A DNA stretch of 64,000 nt from Burkholderia sp. 9120 (GCF_000745015.1 NZ_JQNA01000002.1:6138001-6202000), one strand, 5' to 3'. Shown: positions 28,208 through 37,621, numbered from the stretch's first letter. The notes: generated by a model not told the origin, from the letters alone. Numbers and translations: made by a program.

Positions 28208-29716
28208 CTATAACGCTTTATGCAACGACGTTTCTTTACGCCTCACTGCTTCCGCCACTTCCAATTCACGATAGTGATGCGTTGGCGGAATATCGTGTTC
28301 ACCATGGTCCTGCTCCTTGCCGGTAAGCAACGCTTCTTCGTGCTTCACCGCACATGGCAGGTAAAAGGGGACATAGACGATATGTCGGGCATATCCGCCT
28401 TTCAGAATATGTATTGCCAGGCCGGTACCAACTGCTCCTTCCAGGTTCTGTGAAATCCAGTCTTCACTCATCTGGGCAACCTTTTTACCTACAGGCCTGC
28501 TTGCTGTGTTCGCCGGCGCGTTGGCCGGCGTGGTGGTTCCAGTCTTGACTGGTCCGTTGCCGCCCTTCTTCTTCCCCCCTGAAACAGGGGGCGGCGCAAC
28601 GCCAGCAGCATCCACCGGCGGCTCAAGCAACTCGTCCGCTCTAGGGCGCACTGCGTCCTTGATGCGTGACGCCAGGCCAAGCTTCGGCGTCATATTCCGC
28701 TTTCCTTCCGGGTCCTTCATCGGCTTGTCGACCTTCGACGACTTCGCCTCCACGATAGCAAACGGCTTCCCTTCGTTCGTTCCCGGGTTCGCGCGCCAGA
28801 CGCCATCAATACCGTGACCTCGTGGCCGCAAATCGAACAGCTTGTTCAGCTTGCCGTGGTCATTCAGCTTCCCCGGCACCTCAGCGCCCGGCTCATGCGA
28901 CCATTTGCCGAGCAGCCCCTGGTCGTGCGCGTCCCACCCCTTTCCCCAACCAAGCGTCTCATAGCAATAATAGTCGGCGATGTGCTCGCCGAGGATGCCG
29001 GTGATTCCGTTTGTGATGTCGGCCACCGCGAGCTTTGCATTCACGACACCCGGACTCGACGATGCAGACGGCCGGTTGTGCCCCTCTTCGGCCTCGACAC
29101 CCACCTTGCCCGGCTTCTCCGTTTCTTTACGGCGCTCGAGCGTCGTCTCTGCCGACGAGTTCGGCTGCTTTTTCTTCCAGTGAAGGAGCTTGCGCTCCAG
29201 AAACTGCGTCAGCCAGTACGGAAGGTTAGTCTCCACCCACACAAGCGCCTGCCTGAACGTAGCCTGCGCGGCGACCGGCATTTCCTTGAACAACCATGAC
29301 TTCTCGATGTGCTCACGGGCACCAGTCAGCACGGTCTTGAGACCCGACGCGTCGAACAGCTTGTCGACCAGTTCCTCGGGGCTCGTGTGGACCCCTGCAC
29401 GCTGCAGAACCAGCCGAAGGATGTCGAAGAGGAGCGGACCGTAGATGTCGGACTTGTGATTGACGAGACGGAACGTGCGCTTCACGCCGGCGCCAACTAC
29501 CGGCACCCATCCGACCACGGCAAACACGAGGTCAATGCCTGCCTCGACTTTGACCATCTCGTCGGTACTGTCCCGACAGTTCCACACCGTCCAGACACTC
29601 TCGCTAGTGTCGTACACGTTCTGTGCGACGTAGAAAAGCGGGAACGCATTCGAAGCCATCGACAGGCCAATCTGCTCAACCGCGTCCTCAATCGCCTGTT
29701 GGTCGTTATCGCTCAT
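28208..29716 (-). CDS. Putative T6SS nuclease effector (PD-(D/E)XK, PoNe/Tox-REase-like)
   Basis: A 502-residue protein. The N-terminal half has one hydrophobic stretch (residues 60-77, IDLVFAVVGWVPVVGAG). The C-terminal half has GILGEHIADYYCYETLGW (E244), then HGIDGVWR (D304) and FAIVEAKSS (E323-x-K325), the spacing of a PD-(D/E)XK nuclease core. ATGA overlap with vgrG and a DUF1911 immunity gene next door fit a vgrG-linked antibacterial DNase. No PAAR or DUF4123 adaptor is present, so loading probably uses the VgrG tail and this N-terminal half. Activity is inferred. Confidence 0.75.
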   Translation of the reverse strand: MSDNDQQAIEDAVEQIGLSMASNAFPLFYVAQNVYDTSESVWTVWNCRDSTDEMVKVEAGIDLVFAVVGWVPVVGAGVKRTFRLVNHKSDIYGPLLFDILRLVLQRAGVHTSPEELVDKLFDASGLKTVLTGAREHIEKSWLFKEMPVAAQATFRQALVWVETNLPYWLTQFLERKLLHWKKKQPNSSAETTLERRKETEKPGKVGVEAEEGHNRPSASSSPGVVNAKLAVADITNGITGILGEHIADYYCYETLGWGKGWDAHDQGLLGKWSHEPGAEVPGKLNDHGKLNKLFDLRPRGHGIDGVWRANPGTNEGKPFAIVEAKSSKVDKPMKDPEGKRNMTPKLGLASRIKDAVRPRADELLEPPVDAAGVAPPPVSGGKKKGGNGPVKTGTTTPANAPANTASRPVGKKVAQMSEDWISQNLEGAVGTGLAIHILKGGYARHIVYVPFYLPCAVKHEEALLTGKEQDHGEHDIPPTHHYRELEVAEAVRRKETSLHKAL

Positions 29717-32547
29717 TGCACGTCCGGCCGGCCAGAGAAACGGTTAAAAAGACTTGCGAGATTGTCGTGAGTGATTCCGTCATGACCCGCTGCGTGGAGT
29801 TCCTTCAGAACGTCGTCCGGCGCAAGGTCCGTTGCCGCTGGAAGCGGTGCCCGGGTGAAGGGACGTGCATCTTCACCGAAGAATGCTTTCACGGGACCAG
29901 GCGGTACATCGTGCAGCACCGCATAGCCATTCGCATCGAGCTTGCCGGACATCACCCCGCCGTTTTCGAACATCACCTTGTACGGCGCATTCGGCACAGG
30001 CTTCAGCGAATCGTCGGCGAGATTCAGTTCAAGCTTGTTGTGCAGGTCCCCCTTCGGCAACACCGGGAGGTCATAGTTACCCTGCGTAGGGCCATTGAAC
30101 GAATGCTGGCTGCCTTTGACGTCAATTTTTCCAGGGGCGTGAATTTCGATGTTTCCGCCTGAGATGCGGATATAAGCACCGCCCGAAGTCAGCAGGATGT
30201 CCTGCTTCGCCGCCATTTCGATTTTCTCGGTCGCGGACAACAGCTTGACCGTTTTCTGCGTGGTCAACTCAACATTGTCATCATGGGCCCGAATCTCGAC
30301 CTTGCCCTTTGCGGCAAAGAACTTCATTCCGGCATTCTGCGCAAAGAGACTGATGCTCTGCGCGACGCTCGCGATGAGCGACTTGCCGGTCGCAATATGG
30401 GCACTCTGGCCGCTCACGATATTCAATTGCTCGTCAGCGGCGATGTGGGCGGTTTGCTGCGTTGACAGCCCGATGCCGGTTGGACTGGCGAATAGCATGA
30501 CGGGTTGCTTGAACGCATTCGCATTACCGCTGCCGCCACCTGCTGTCCGACCGCCCGACGTCGCACCTGAGACGCTGTCTTGCGTGGCCTTGGAAAATGT
30601 CTGCAGTGCATCGTGCCCATCCTTCAGGCTCGCAGCCTGATGCGTGGCACTGGCGTTCGACAACGCGTCGAGCACGCTATCTGCATTAGCGAGCTGTTGT
30701 TGCGCCTGCTGCACTTCGAGCTGCTGGACCGCACTTCCTGTGGCGGGGTAAGTCGAGACATACAGTCCTTTCCCAGCCCTGATGGCGCCGTAAGCATCGG
30801 ACTTCAGGTCGAAGCCGCTGCCAAGATAGTTGCCTCGGGTGTTGCCCGTCTGCTCGATGAGATAGCCCAGATGCAAACACGCGTTGGTGCTCGACGAATA
30901 CAGGCGGACGCGATTCTGACCGGTCGCATCGTCCATTACCATCTCGTTAAAACCGCTGCCCTGGTATTCTTTCGACCGGTAGCCTGAGAGCAGCCCATTT
31001 GAGTGCCATTGCGGCCTTGTCGCACCGTTGTATACGCGACCCGTCACAATCGGGCGGTCGCAGTCGCCCCCGACCCAGTCAATGATGACCTCTTCGCCAA
31101 TGCGCGGAGTATGAACAGCACCGTATCCGCCACCGGTGTCTGAATAGGCTGCCCGCACCCAGCATGATGCTTTCTCGTCGCCATCGTTCAGCCGGTCCCA
31201 GTGCATTCGCACCTTGATGCGATTGAGCACGTCGGTGTAGACCTCCTCATTTGCCGGCCCGACCACGGTCGCCGTCTGCAGGTACATGGCAGGTCTGTGG
31301 TGCTCGAGGGGACTGTGAAACGGCACGGCGCGGCGCTGAGCTTCGATTTCGACCAGAAAGAATCCTTCGCTGCCGTCGGCATGAGGCACGACGTGCATCG
31401 TACCTGTCACGGCGTGCGCGGCGCGCTTCGCCCCAAGCTCGTGCTTTAGGCTATGCGGAAAATCCGGCGCGCGGCTGGACACCGGAAGATTGTTCTCGAT
31501 GAACCAGGCCGTATCGATAATCGCGAACTGCCGGTCCTCCTCGCTACCCCGGTCGTGCTCCGGATGGTCGACCAGTTCGAACCAGCGGCCGGCATCCATC
31601 CGCCGCACCGCACCGACGCCGTAGAAACGCTTCGCGCGCGATTCCCATTCTTCCATGCGGACTTTGGAGAGCTGGTCGCCACGCTGCTGCTCGCCATATG
31701 TGTATGCGCCGGTGTATTCATACACCTCCGCCTGCTGGGGCAGGTTGCCCTGACTGTCCAGCGTGGGAACGCTCGTCCCCTTTGGATTGCCGGTAGTTGG
31801 TGGTGACTTGTAATCGAACGTACGGGTCGTCAGCGTCGTACTCTGCAGGGTGCGCGTGCCGCTCCACTGCACCAACGCGTCAGCCTCGCTGCCTGTGCCT
31901 GCACGATAGAACGACACGGTCTGCGGCGATAACGCCGGCAGCGAAACCACGCTGTCCGTGATGACAAGCCTATGAGACTTGCCATCCGTCGCCTGTTCGA
32001 AATAGCCGTACAACCCCTCGGCCTCCGTCAGACGATGAACGAAATTCCAGTCATCTTCGTACTGGACACAAAAGGAGCGCGAAGCAAGCCGCGCTTGCAG
32101 GTCAAAGCGAAAAGCGCCTTGCGCCTGCGGATGCATATTGAATACATCGGTCAGAATCTCGTCGACCGGTTTATCCTGCCAGATTCGCGCATCTTTACGG
32201 AAACGCAGGAAATGCATCCATGACGCAAATACAATTTGATAGCTGGTCAGGCCACTCTCTGAGCCCAGACGGCGTGCTGTATGGACATATCCGTGATGCG
32301 GCAAATAAGATGCATCACTCTGCTGGACCCATAAAGTGACGGGCTGCGCAATCAGCTTCTTGAGTTCAATACCATTGGATGTTGAAACGATATCGACTGT
32401 GAACTCGTATTGACGACCGAGCCGCGAGCGGGCCACAACACGCTGCGGCAACAATACATTGTTGCCAAGCGGGGTGTCCAGCTTCAAAAGCCGGTTCTGC
32501 TGAACCAGCCTGCCAGATATTGCTTTGATTATGTCCTGCGCGCCCAT
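29713..32547 (-). CDS. vgrG: VgrG spike protein of type VI secretion, with C-terminal beta-domain
   Basis: A 944-residue VgrG. Residues 1-480 form the gp27-like part (HHGYVHTARRLGSESGLTSYQIV, FCVQYEDDWNFVHRLTEAEGLYGYFE) and 480-600 the gp5/OB region (RVRMHWDR, YGAVHTPRIGEEVIIDWVGGDCDRPIVTGRVYN in part). A DUF2345 beta-helix follows (about 640-800) and a transthyretin-like tail (845-905: PYKVMFENGGVMSGKLDANG). No other T6SS structural genes are in the window, so this is an orphan vgrG island using an apparatus elsewhere. It overlaps the effector start by four bases. Confidence 0.92.
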   Translation of the reverse strand: MGAQDIIKAISGRLVQQNRLLKLDTPLGNNVLLPQRVVARSRLGRQYEFTVDIVSTSNGIELKKLIAQPVTLWVQQSDASYLPHHGYVHTARRLGSESGLTSYQIVFASWMHFLRFRKDARIWQDKPVDEILTDVFNMHPQAQGAFRFDLQARLASRSFCVQYEDDWNFVHRLTEAEGLYGYFEQATDGKSHRLVITDSVVSLPALSPQTVSFYRAGTGSEADALVQWSGTRTLQSTTLTTRTFDYKSPPTTGNPKGTSVPTLDSQGNLPQQAEVYEYTGAYTYGEQQRGDQLSKVRMEEWESRAKRFYGVGAVRRMDAGRWFELVDHPEHDRGSEEDRQFAIIDTAWFIENNLPVSSRAPDFPHSLKHELGAKRAAHAVTGTMHVVPHADGSEGFFLVEIEAQRRAVPFHSPLEHHRPAMYLQTATVVGPANEEVYTDVLNRIKVRMHWDRLNDGDEKASCWVRAAYSDTGGGYGAVHTPRIGEEVIIDWVGGDCDRPIVTGRVYNGATRPQWHSNGLLSGYRSKEYQGSGFNEMVMDDATGQNRVRLYSSSTNACLHLGYLIEQTGNTRGNYLGSGFDLKSDAYGAIRAGKGLYVSTYPATGSAVQQLEVQQAQQQLANADSVLDALSNASATHQAASLKDGHDALQTFSKATQDSVSGATSGGRTAGGGSGNANAFKQPVMLFASPTGIGLSTQQTAHIAADEQLNIVSGQSAHIATGKSLIASVAQSISLFAQNAGMKFFAAKGKVEIRAHDDNVELTTQKTVKLLSATEKIEMAAKQDILLTSGGAYIRISGGNIEIHAPGKIDVKGSQHSFNGPTQGNYDLPVLPKGDLHNKLELNLADDSLKPVPNAPYKVMFENGGVMSGKLDANGYAVLHDVPPGPVKAFFGEDARPFTRAPLPAATDLAPDDVLKELHAAGHDGITHDNLASLFNRFSGRPDVQ

Positions 32548-32779
32548 ACCGCCTCATCTTATGGATTTACAGCGCAGACGCGCTCCGCACGATTTTACAA
32601 AACATCAGATGAAATTCACAGCGTCAAAATGTTAAACATCATGGCAGGCGACATTCGTTATCCGGAGAGACTGCCAGTCATGAATTTAACGACACCTTCC
32701 ATCATTTTTCTGTCACGAAATAAATTTCGAGATTGCCGGTTTCATATAAAAAGCGCGCTAAGAGCTTGGACCCTTCGTT

Positions 32780-33310
32780 CTATGCAACATGAATAGAAGG
32801 CAGTCGAACTGGAACGCGTCCGAAGTACAGACTGCCGGGGAAAACGCGATTCGATATTGAACCGGTTCGTGCGGGGCGTAGTCGTGTCGCTGGAAAGATA
32901 ATCACCGCAACGTCGCACGGTGCCGTGTCGGAACTCAGGCGACATCTCTCCTTCGTCTTTGATTGCGGCAAGCTCGCTGTAAAAATCTTACGGACAACGG
33001 CTACGACGTCATCACCATCATTCATAGGAATTGGTGCATGCTTGATGCGCGGGACGTTGCCGACAACAAGCCATGCAATCGCGCAACGCCAAGTCGCGTT
33101 CGCATCAAAGCGAGTGGCCGGGCGCCCATATTCGAACACAAACACCGTCAGAGTGTCGCACCCGGGTAGGGGATAGTCGCGGTACAGGTCGCACGCATTC
33201 GCGTGTGAATGGATACCGCCTGCAAGTACTAGAACGTCAACGCCGTCAGCGAGCGCAATCGGTTCACTGCGGCCGGCCCGGAGCGATGAACTCGTGATGC
33301 AGGTCCGAGG
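32780..33310 (-). pseudogene. Decayed paralogue fragment of the 272-aa protein
   Basis: The minus frame is open from 33310 to the stop at 32780 but has no credible start until a GTG at 33145. Reading it gives ADGVDVLVLAGGIHSH, DTLTVFVFEYGRP and GDDVVAVVRKIF. The last parts align with TVFVSRSTAG and GDDVVTVVRKIL in the protein at 33908-34726. The DNA also matches there (GGACAACGGCTACGACGTCATCACC versus GGACAACGGTAACGACGTCATCACC). The N-terminal half is missing, so it is called a fragment of a duplicated gene. Confidence 0.6.
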
Positions 33311-33509
33311 CTATTTGCAAGCGCATTTGCTCTGCCTATTAAGTCACAAATCTTACGGCGGGCCCGCTCTACATACACCCTGTCTAGTCGTAGCCAGCTA
33401 TTACCTTCGCGAGCCGTCGAGCAGTGTAAGTTGCTGATTTGAAAGAATTGGCCGTATAAACCTCAAATTTTCGATTTACACGGCCAATTGGGGCCAAATC
33501 ATCATCTGC

Positions 33510-33814
33510 TCAGCGTAGAGGTAGTCCCTCTAGCTCCGCGCCGTAAAGACCCATGCGCCGCGTTGCTTCCATCATCCTATCTAGCCCCGCCCGTTGCCGG
33601 ACCTTGCTCCCTTCTTCATATGCTAGCAAGGCCGCCATTGAGAACCACCGACGGCCATCTCGCGTGCGCCGTATTGCCACCAACTTGCCGTCCGGGCCAG
33701 ACCATCAAAACACTCGCGCGACACACGCAATACGAGCGCCGCTTCGTCGCTAGATAAGTATGTGGAGCCAAACGTAACGCGGCCCCGCGCACGCTTCATC
33801 TTGCGCCCTTTCAT
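33510..33814 (-). pseudogene. Frameshifted excisionase/antitoxin-type HTH gene
   Basis: One frame reads YLSSDEAALVLRVSRECF, an HTH_17/excisionase-like opening. The adjacent frame continues PDGKLVAIRRTRDGRRWFS, then MAALLAYEEGSKVRQRAGLD and ends GLYGAELEGLPLR. This matches the usual order of antitoxins paired with PIN-type toxins (HTH, basic RVGxHRRI-like strand, then a helical DLLAYK...R tail). A single-base shift near the CF codons breaks it. No toxin gene follows. Confidence 0.65.
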
Positions 33815-33907
33815 CTGACTTCCCGTTAGTCGACGTTGCTGAGTCTCGCGTCGTTGCATAGACGTGGCGCACACGTACCGCATCAAATCTACGCGGCAAA
33901 TCGATGC

Positions 33908-34726
33908 TCATAGTAGGGCCGGTCGGCGCGTATGCGTATTGTCATCCGCATGTCGCAAAATTTTCCGGACAACGGTAACGACGTCATCACCTTTGTCGAC
34001 GCGTACCTGCATCAGGTCAACCCTAGGAGAGTTGCTGGTAACCACCCCAGTATGTGCCAGCCCCCTGACAACAATCACGTCGAGCCTCGCCTCAATCATC
34101 TCGTCAGGTTTCCCTGCAGTGCTTCGGGAAACGAAAACGGTCGCAGTCTTAGCTTGACAATATGGACCGTCTGGTCGCAAATATTCTCCCCCTTGGAGTG
34201 CCTCAAGTGCTCGACGCCATACGCATTTGCGAGGGTCAATCTCGGTTACGCCGGTGCAAACAATAGGCAACTCAATCCCATGAGCGAATTCACCCGCACA
34301 TATTTTCACGATAGTCCGGGAATATTCTGATGCCCAGCCTCTGGCAACAATCAGCAATTCCCGATAGCTGTCGTCGTTTGCCAGAGCCTGCAGCGGTGTA
34401 ATGGCGCCCAGCGCGCCATTTGCAGAGGTCAGAAAGTGGAAGCGTGAGTTCGGTGGAGCAGGCCATAGAATTCGACTCACGTACGCCAGTCGGCGCACAT
34501 TGTGTTCGGCGGCGACGTGCAACCTGGGGTAGTAAGCCTTTCCATCAACTTCAATGAAAAACACACTGCCGCTCGCGTTCAGACGCGCCAGTTGATTTGA
34601 CGTGACTCCCCGCTGTCGACGAAATTCATCCTCGGGCAGGAGTTCGCCGTCGCGTATCATCTGTCGACGCGCTTGCAGTGCATCGCGCAGCATTTTTTCC
34701 AACCAGTGCGGTGTCGCGTTACGCAT
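33908..34726 (-). CDS. MbcA/ParS/Xre-antitoxin-like domain protein (272 aa)
   Basis: The N-terminal 60 residues contain a short HTH-like section (RRQRGVTSNQLARLNASGSV). The middle reads FHFLTSANGALGAITPLQAL and ELLIVARGWASEY, resembling the toxin-binding domain of Xre/MbcA/ParS antitoxins (xxGxTPlxAL). The C-terminal 100 residues (TVFVSRSTAG, GDDVVTVVRKIL) form a separate module duplicated at 32780-33310. No RES-type toxin gene is next to it. It may be an operon with the 95-aa gene at 34751, 24 bp upstream. Confidence 0.55.
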   Translation of the reverse strand: MRNATPHWLEKMLRDALQARRQMIRDGELLPEDEFRRQRGVTSNQLARLNASGSVFFIEVDGKAYYPRLHVAAEHNVRRLAYVSRILWPAPPNSRFHFLTSANGALGAITPLQALANDDSYRELLIVARGWASEYSRTIVKICAGEFAHGIELPIVCTGVTEIDPRKCVWRRALEALQGGEYLRPDGPYCQAKTATVFVSRSTAGKPDEMIEARLDVIVVRGLAHTGVVTSNSPRVDLMQVRVDKGDDVVTVVRKILRHADDNTHTRRPALL

Positions 34727-34750
34727 GATAAGGCGTGTCCTATCTCGCTG

Positions 34751-35038
34751 CTACGACGTAAATCTGTGATTCGTTGGGCCAGCGGACAGGACGACCATCC
34801 GTTCGCTTACATACACTACGTTTGCATAACCTTCTTCGCGAAGCTCCGGCTCGTCGGGATATCGAACTTCATATGCACGGCCCGCATAGCAGCCCCGCTG
34901 GTACGTCCACGCGGAGGTGCGTATATACACTTCCCGCACCTCATCGGATTCGTCGCTCTCTGCATATCTGTCGATAAACAAGACGATGCCGCCTGGGTCA
35001 GCATCGCGCACCATTGCAACCAGTTCGCGCTCCCTCAT
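34751..35038 (-). CDS. Small hypothetical protein of the island
   Basis: A 95-residue protein from ATG 35038 (AAGG just upstream), MRERELVAMVRDADPGG... ending NHRFTS. The longer open frame adds a region overlapping the next gene and is not used. Contains VREVYIRTSAWTYQRGC; no known domain. It is followed 24 bp later by the MbcA-like gene on the same strand and probably shares its transcript. Confidence 0.5.
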   Translation of the reverse strand: MRERELVAMVRDADPGGIVLFIDRYAESDESDEVREVYIRTSAWTYQRGCYAGRAYEVRYPDEPELREEGYANVVYVSERMVVLSAGPTNHRFTS

Positions 35039-35135
35039 TGCCCTTCCAGTTCGATTATCACCATTTCGCAACGCAGCCCGACACCTCATTTGACGCCGAA
35101 AGTCTGTCTCGGCTGATTGTTGCGGTGTCAAGCGT

Positions 35136-35387
35136 TCAGCATGGCCACTCGAGCCAGCGCCCACCTTTCGCAATTAGCTCAATTTCGCCCCGGTCAGCAT
35201 AGTGCCTGAGCGCGGTCACTGCCTTATCACGGAACGTCGGTAGTTGTTCCGGCGACTCGGCTAACGACAGCTCAATCAATAAATCGCGAGCACGCAACAG
35301 TGCGCGAGTTCTTTCCTCAGCCGTGGTCAATTCGCTCTCCTCGGATACGTCCGCCGCACCGTTCTCCCTCGCGTCGCGAAGGACCAA
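35136..35387 (-). CDS. BPSL0761-family protein
   Basis: An 83-residue protein with the core TTAEERTRALLRARDLLIEL and ALRHYADRGEIEL, recognised from a small Burkholderia family named after BPSL0761. Function is unknown. It sits in a row of short minus-strand genes in the island and has no clear ribosome site; starting later at the second in-frame codon is possible. Confidence 0.65.
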   Translation of the reverse strand: MVLRDARENGAADVSEESELTTAEERTRALLRARDLLIELSLAESPEQLPTFRDKAVTALRHYADRGEIELIAKGGRWLEWPC

Positions 35388-35426
35388 ATGCCAAATCGCT
35401 GCTACAAACTATCGACGGAACATCGC

Positions 35427-35774
35427 TCAGTCGTCTTGAGGCGGCTCATCAATCGCTAGTGCTTGCCGCCAGTCAGGCACAAGGTCTGGAGTGACGTCTT
35501 TCCACCTCTTTATTTCCCAAATCCTCACCACCCGAGACCACACATATTCACCATCTCTATCATGGCCAGCGCGTCCGACAAGCTGGTAAGTGCTTCCGGT
35601 AGCAGTGGACCCAGTGCGGGTGACCGGGTCAAACACGCGAATAGGAGTGCTAACTCGACCGTCGTTGTTAACGATATCGAAGCCCACAAAATGCCGTTCA
35701 CCCGTGTCGTCTCGTTCGCGAATAGACCATCTTTCGAGCACGACATGACAAGGGGCTAAGAAGTAAAGCGACAT
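35427..35774 (-). CDS. Small hypothetical protein (SLYFLAPC type)
   Basis: A 115-residue protein beginning MSLYFLAPCHVVLERWSIRE, with HFVGFDIVNNDGRVSTPI and YQLVGRAGHDRDGEYVW. From memory this belongs to a family of unknown function common in Burkholderia. It has no membrane or signal segment. It lies between the BPSL0761-type gene and the HAD-like gene, same strand. Confidence 0.6.
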   Translation of the reverse strand: MSLYFLAPCHVVLERWSIRERDDTGERHFVGFDIVNNDGRVSTPIRVFDPVTRTGSTATGSTYQLVGRAGHDRDGEYVWSRVVRIWEIKRWKDVTPDLVPDWRQALAIDEPPQDD

Positions 35775-35867
35775 GAACGCTCCTGGTTGCGCGACACACT
35801 GATGACTTTCGACGGGTCGAACTTGGGATGGCGAGTTCGTGACGCAAATCCAACGTAAGCTGAAACT

Positions 35868-36473
35868 TCACCTCATTGCCTCCTCGCTCACGAGATAGCG
35901 GAGCTTGCGCTGAAACGCCACATCATCGCCAGCACGAATGGGTGATATGTATTTCCGCGCGCGTTTCAAGTCGCGGCTGCCGACTGTGGCCCGCAGCATG
36001 TCATCTTCTGTAAGCGGATTTGTCGCTTGCTCGCCTAACAAACGCAGATGCTCGAGAAGACTCACTTGAGCTTCTTCGTCAAACCCTTGTTCGATGCCGA
36101 CGTCGATGCGCCTGGTTTCCGTCAGGTAAGTAAACTCAAAGTCCGGTGAGGCAATGACGATAAATGGTTCGGCGCGGCCCGACATGAAATCGAGCACTGC
36201 CGATTCTTTCGTGCTTCCCAGCGTTCTGACTACATTGACGATGCGTCGCCCGAATTCACGCGAAGAGCGCAACTCCTCGAGGTCATAGTAAAAGGGCCAA
36301 TCGTTCGCTATGACAATCACAGCCCCGGAATATGATTCGAGCGTTCGCGCAAGCAGTAGTGCATCGGTTTCAAGCGTGCGAGTTGCTTGCGGCGCGCCGT
36401 CTCGCGTGGCGAGCGATGGGTGCCGACGCATTGGCGGTAAAACACCACCCACGCAGAAAAAAACGAAGACCAT
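35868..36473 (-). CDS. Degenerate HAD-like protein
   Basis: A 201-residue protein whose opening VFVFFCVGGVLPP aligns with HAD motif I (DxDGVLxP), but both aspartates are replaced (C and G). VIVIANDWPFYYDLEEL occupies the place of motif II. Without the nucleophile it is unlikely to be a phosphatase; a binding role or decay is possible. Alternatively this is an unrelated family. Same strand as the small genes 35136-35774. Confidence 0.45.
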   Translation of the reverse strand: MVFVFFCVGGVLPPMRRHPSLATRDGAPQATRTLETDALLLARTLESYSGAVIVIANDWPFYYDLEELRSSREFGRRIVNVVRTLGSTKESAVLDFMSGRAEPFIVIASPDFEFTYLTETRRIDVGIEQGFDEEAQVSLLEHLRLLGEQATNPLTEDDMLRATVGSRDLKRARKYISPIRAGDDVAFQRKLRYLVSEEAMR

Positions 36474-36844
36474 GCTCCCTCCGGGCTGTGCCGACTACCA
36501 CGGGCTAATCCGCCGTACCTGTCAGCAAGGTTGTCTATTTAACGTGTGCGGCTACGGCACGCTCCAACTGTCCCTGCTTCACGACCCTCTCGACACCTAT
36601 CGTTTTTCACGTCCGCCAAGGCAAACGGCCGCCCGCCCAACGTACGACAGACGTGACTTTTCAATTGCCGACCTGGCCGACAAGTAAGCGTTATCAATCT
36701 TTCGGAGGCGGCGGCCGCATACAATCGCTACGTTAGACAGCAAGGGCACGGATTGAGACTATTGTATCTTTATATGAGTGATACTTTCAAGCGTGCTTTT
36801 TCGAAGTAGTAGAAAAGAAATGTGAGGCAGGCCAAAGTTCGAGC

Positions 36845-37321
36845 ATGCCAACACTCGACGAAGCAGTCGCGCTCGGACTTTCCGAGAGACTTCAGAAAAT
36901 TCGAAAACGCAAAGGCCTATCGCAAGACCAACTGGCCGCGAAGGCGTCGGTATCCCGGCCCAATCTTGCCGCGCTGGAGCAAAAGCGCCGCGCTAACCTG
37001 CGCCTGACTACGTTGGTCCGCTTTGCTCAGGAACTGGACGTCGATGTTTTGGATTTCCTGTCTGACCGCCCGGAGGACGAGCAGCGTCCCGAAAAACCGG
37101 AGCCGCTTGCGCGTGTCATTGCCAACGTAAAAATCTTTCGTGCAGCGCAAGGGCTCAGCCAAGAATCGCTGTCAGTTAGAGCGAACAGGTTTCGCACGTA
37201 CGTCGGACGGCTAGAAAACGGGGCGGCAAATCCCATGGTGGTGGACTTGCAGGACCTCGCCAATGTGCTCGGCGTTGCCATTCCCGAGTTGCTTCGCCCC
37301 GCTTCTCCGGAGACCCGCTAA
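36845..37321 (+). CDS. Double Xre-type HTH regulator
   Basis: A 158-residue protein with two HTH_3 domains. The first (residues 10-68) reads LQKIRKRKGLSQDQLAAKAS...LAALEQ; the second (about 85-145) IFRAAQGLSQESLSVRANRF, YVGRLENGAANP. A tandem HTH suggests binding to a direct repeat. It starts the plus-strand half of the cargo (36845-43179), divergent from the HAD-like gene 370 bp away, and may control the peptidase locus that follows. Confidence 0.85.
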   Translation: MPTLDEAVALGLSERLQKIRKRKGLSQDQLAAKASVSRPNLAALEQKRRANLRLTTLVRFAQELDVDVLDFLSDRPEDEQRPEKPEPLARVIANVKIFRAAQGLSQESLSVRANRFRTYVGRLENGAANPMVVDLQDLANVLGVAIPELLRPASPETR

Positions 37322-37400
37322 GAACTTTTGTTCGTTTTGTCTTCACTCCAAGGCGGAAGCTGTCTCACGGTTGCCGCGTCACAATCGACAAGAATCAAGC

Positions 37401-37583
37401 ATGTCGCAATTCACATGGCACCTAGTCGCGAATTCTAGCGAGATAAAAGCATTAATCGAAGCGAACGTCCCGCGATACCTTCCCGACAGAATTCTGACTT
37501 GGCATGACCGGCTATCGACAGATATTCGCTCCATAATGCTAGAAAGGCCCTGCCCGGATGAGGACTTGGCCGAAGCTACGTAG
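37401..37583 (+). CDS. Short ORF upstream of the peptidase remnant
   Basis: A 60-residue protein, MSQFTWHLVANSSEIKALIEANVPRY..., with no recognised domain. It lies between the HTH gene and the peptidase remnant, with 38 bp to the latter's GTG. Tight spacing and protein-like composition favour a real gene, but there is no strong ribosome site. Confidence 0.45.
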   Translation: MSQFTWHLVANSSEIKALIEANVPRYLPDRILTWHDRLSTDIRSIMLERPCPDEDLAEAT

Positions 37584-37621
37584 CTCCGGAATCGCTATCA
37601 GACAGCAAGCACCTCGAGTGC

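Noticed and set aside
33073..33757. Several short plus-strand frames at 33073-33757
   Set aside because: The minus strand gives meaningful remnants here; the plus frames are low-complexity.
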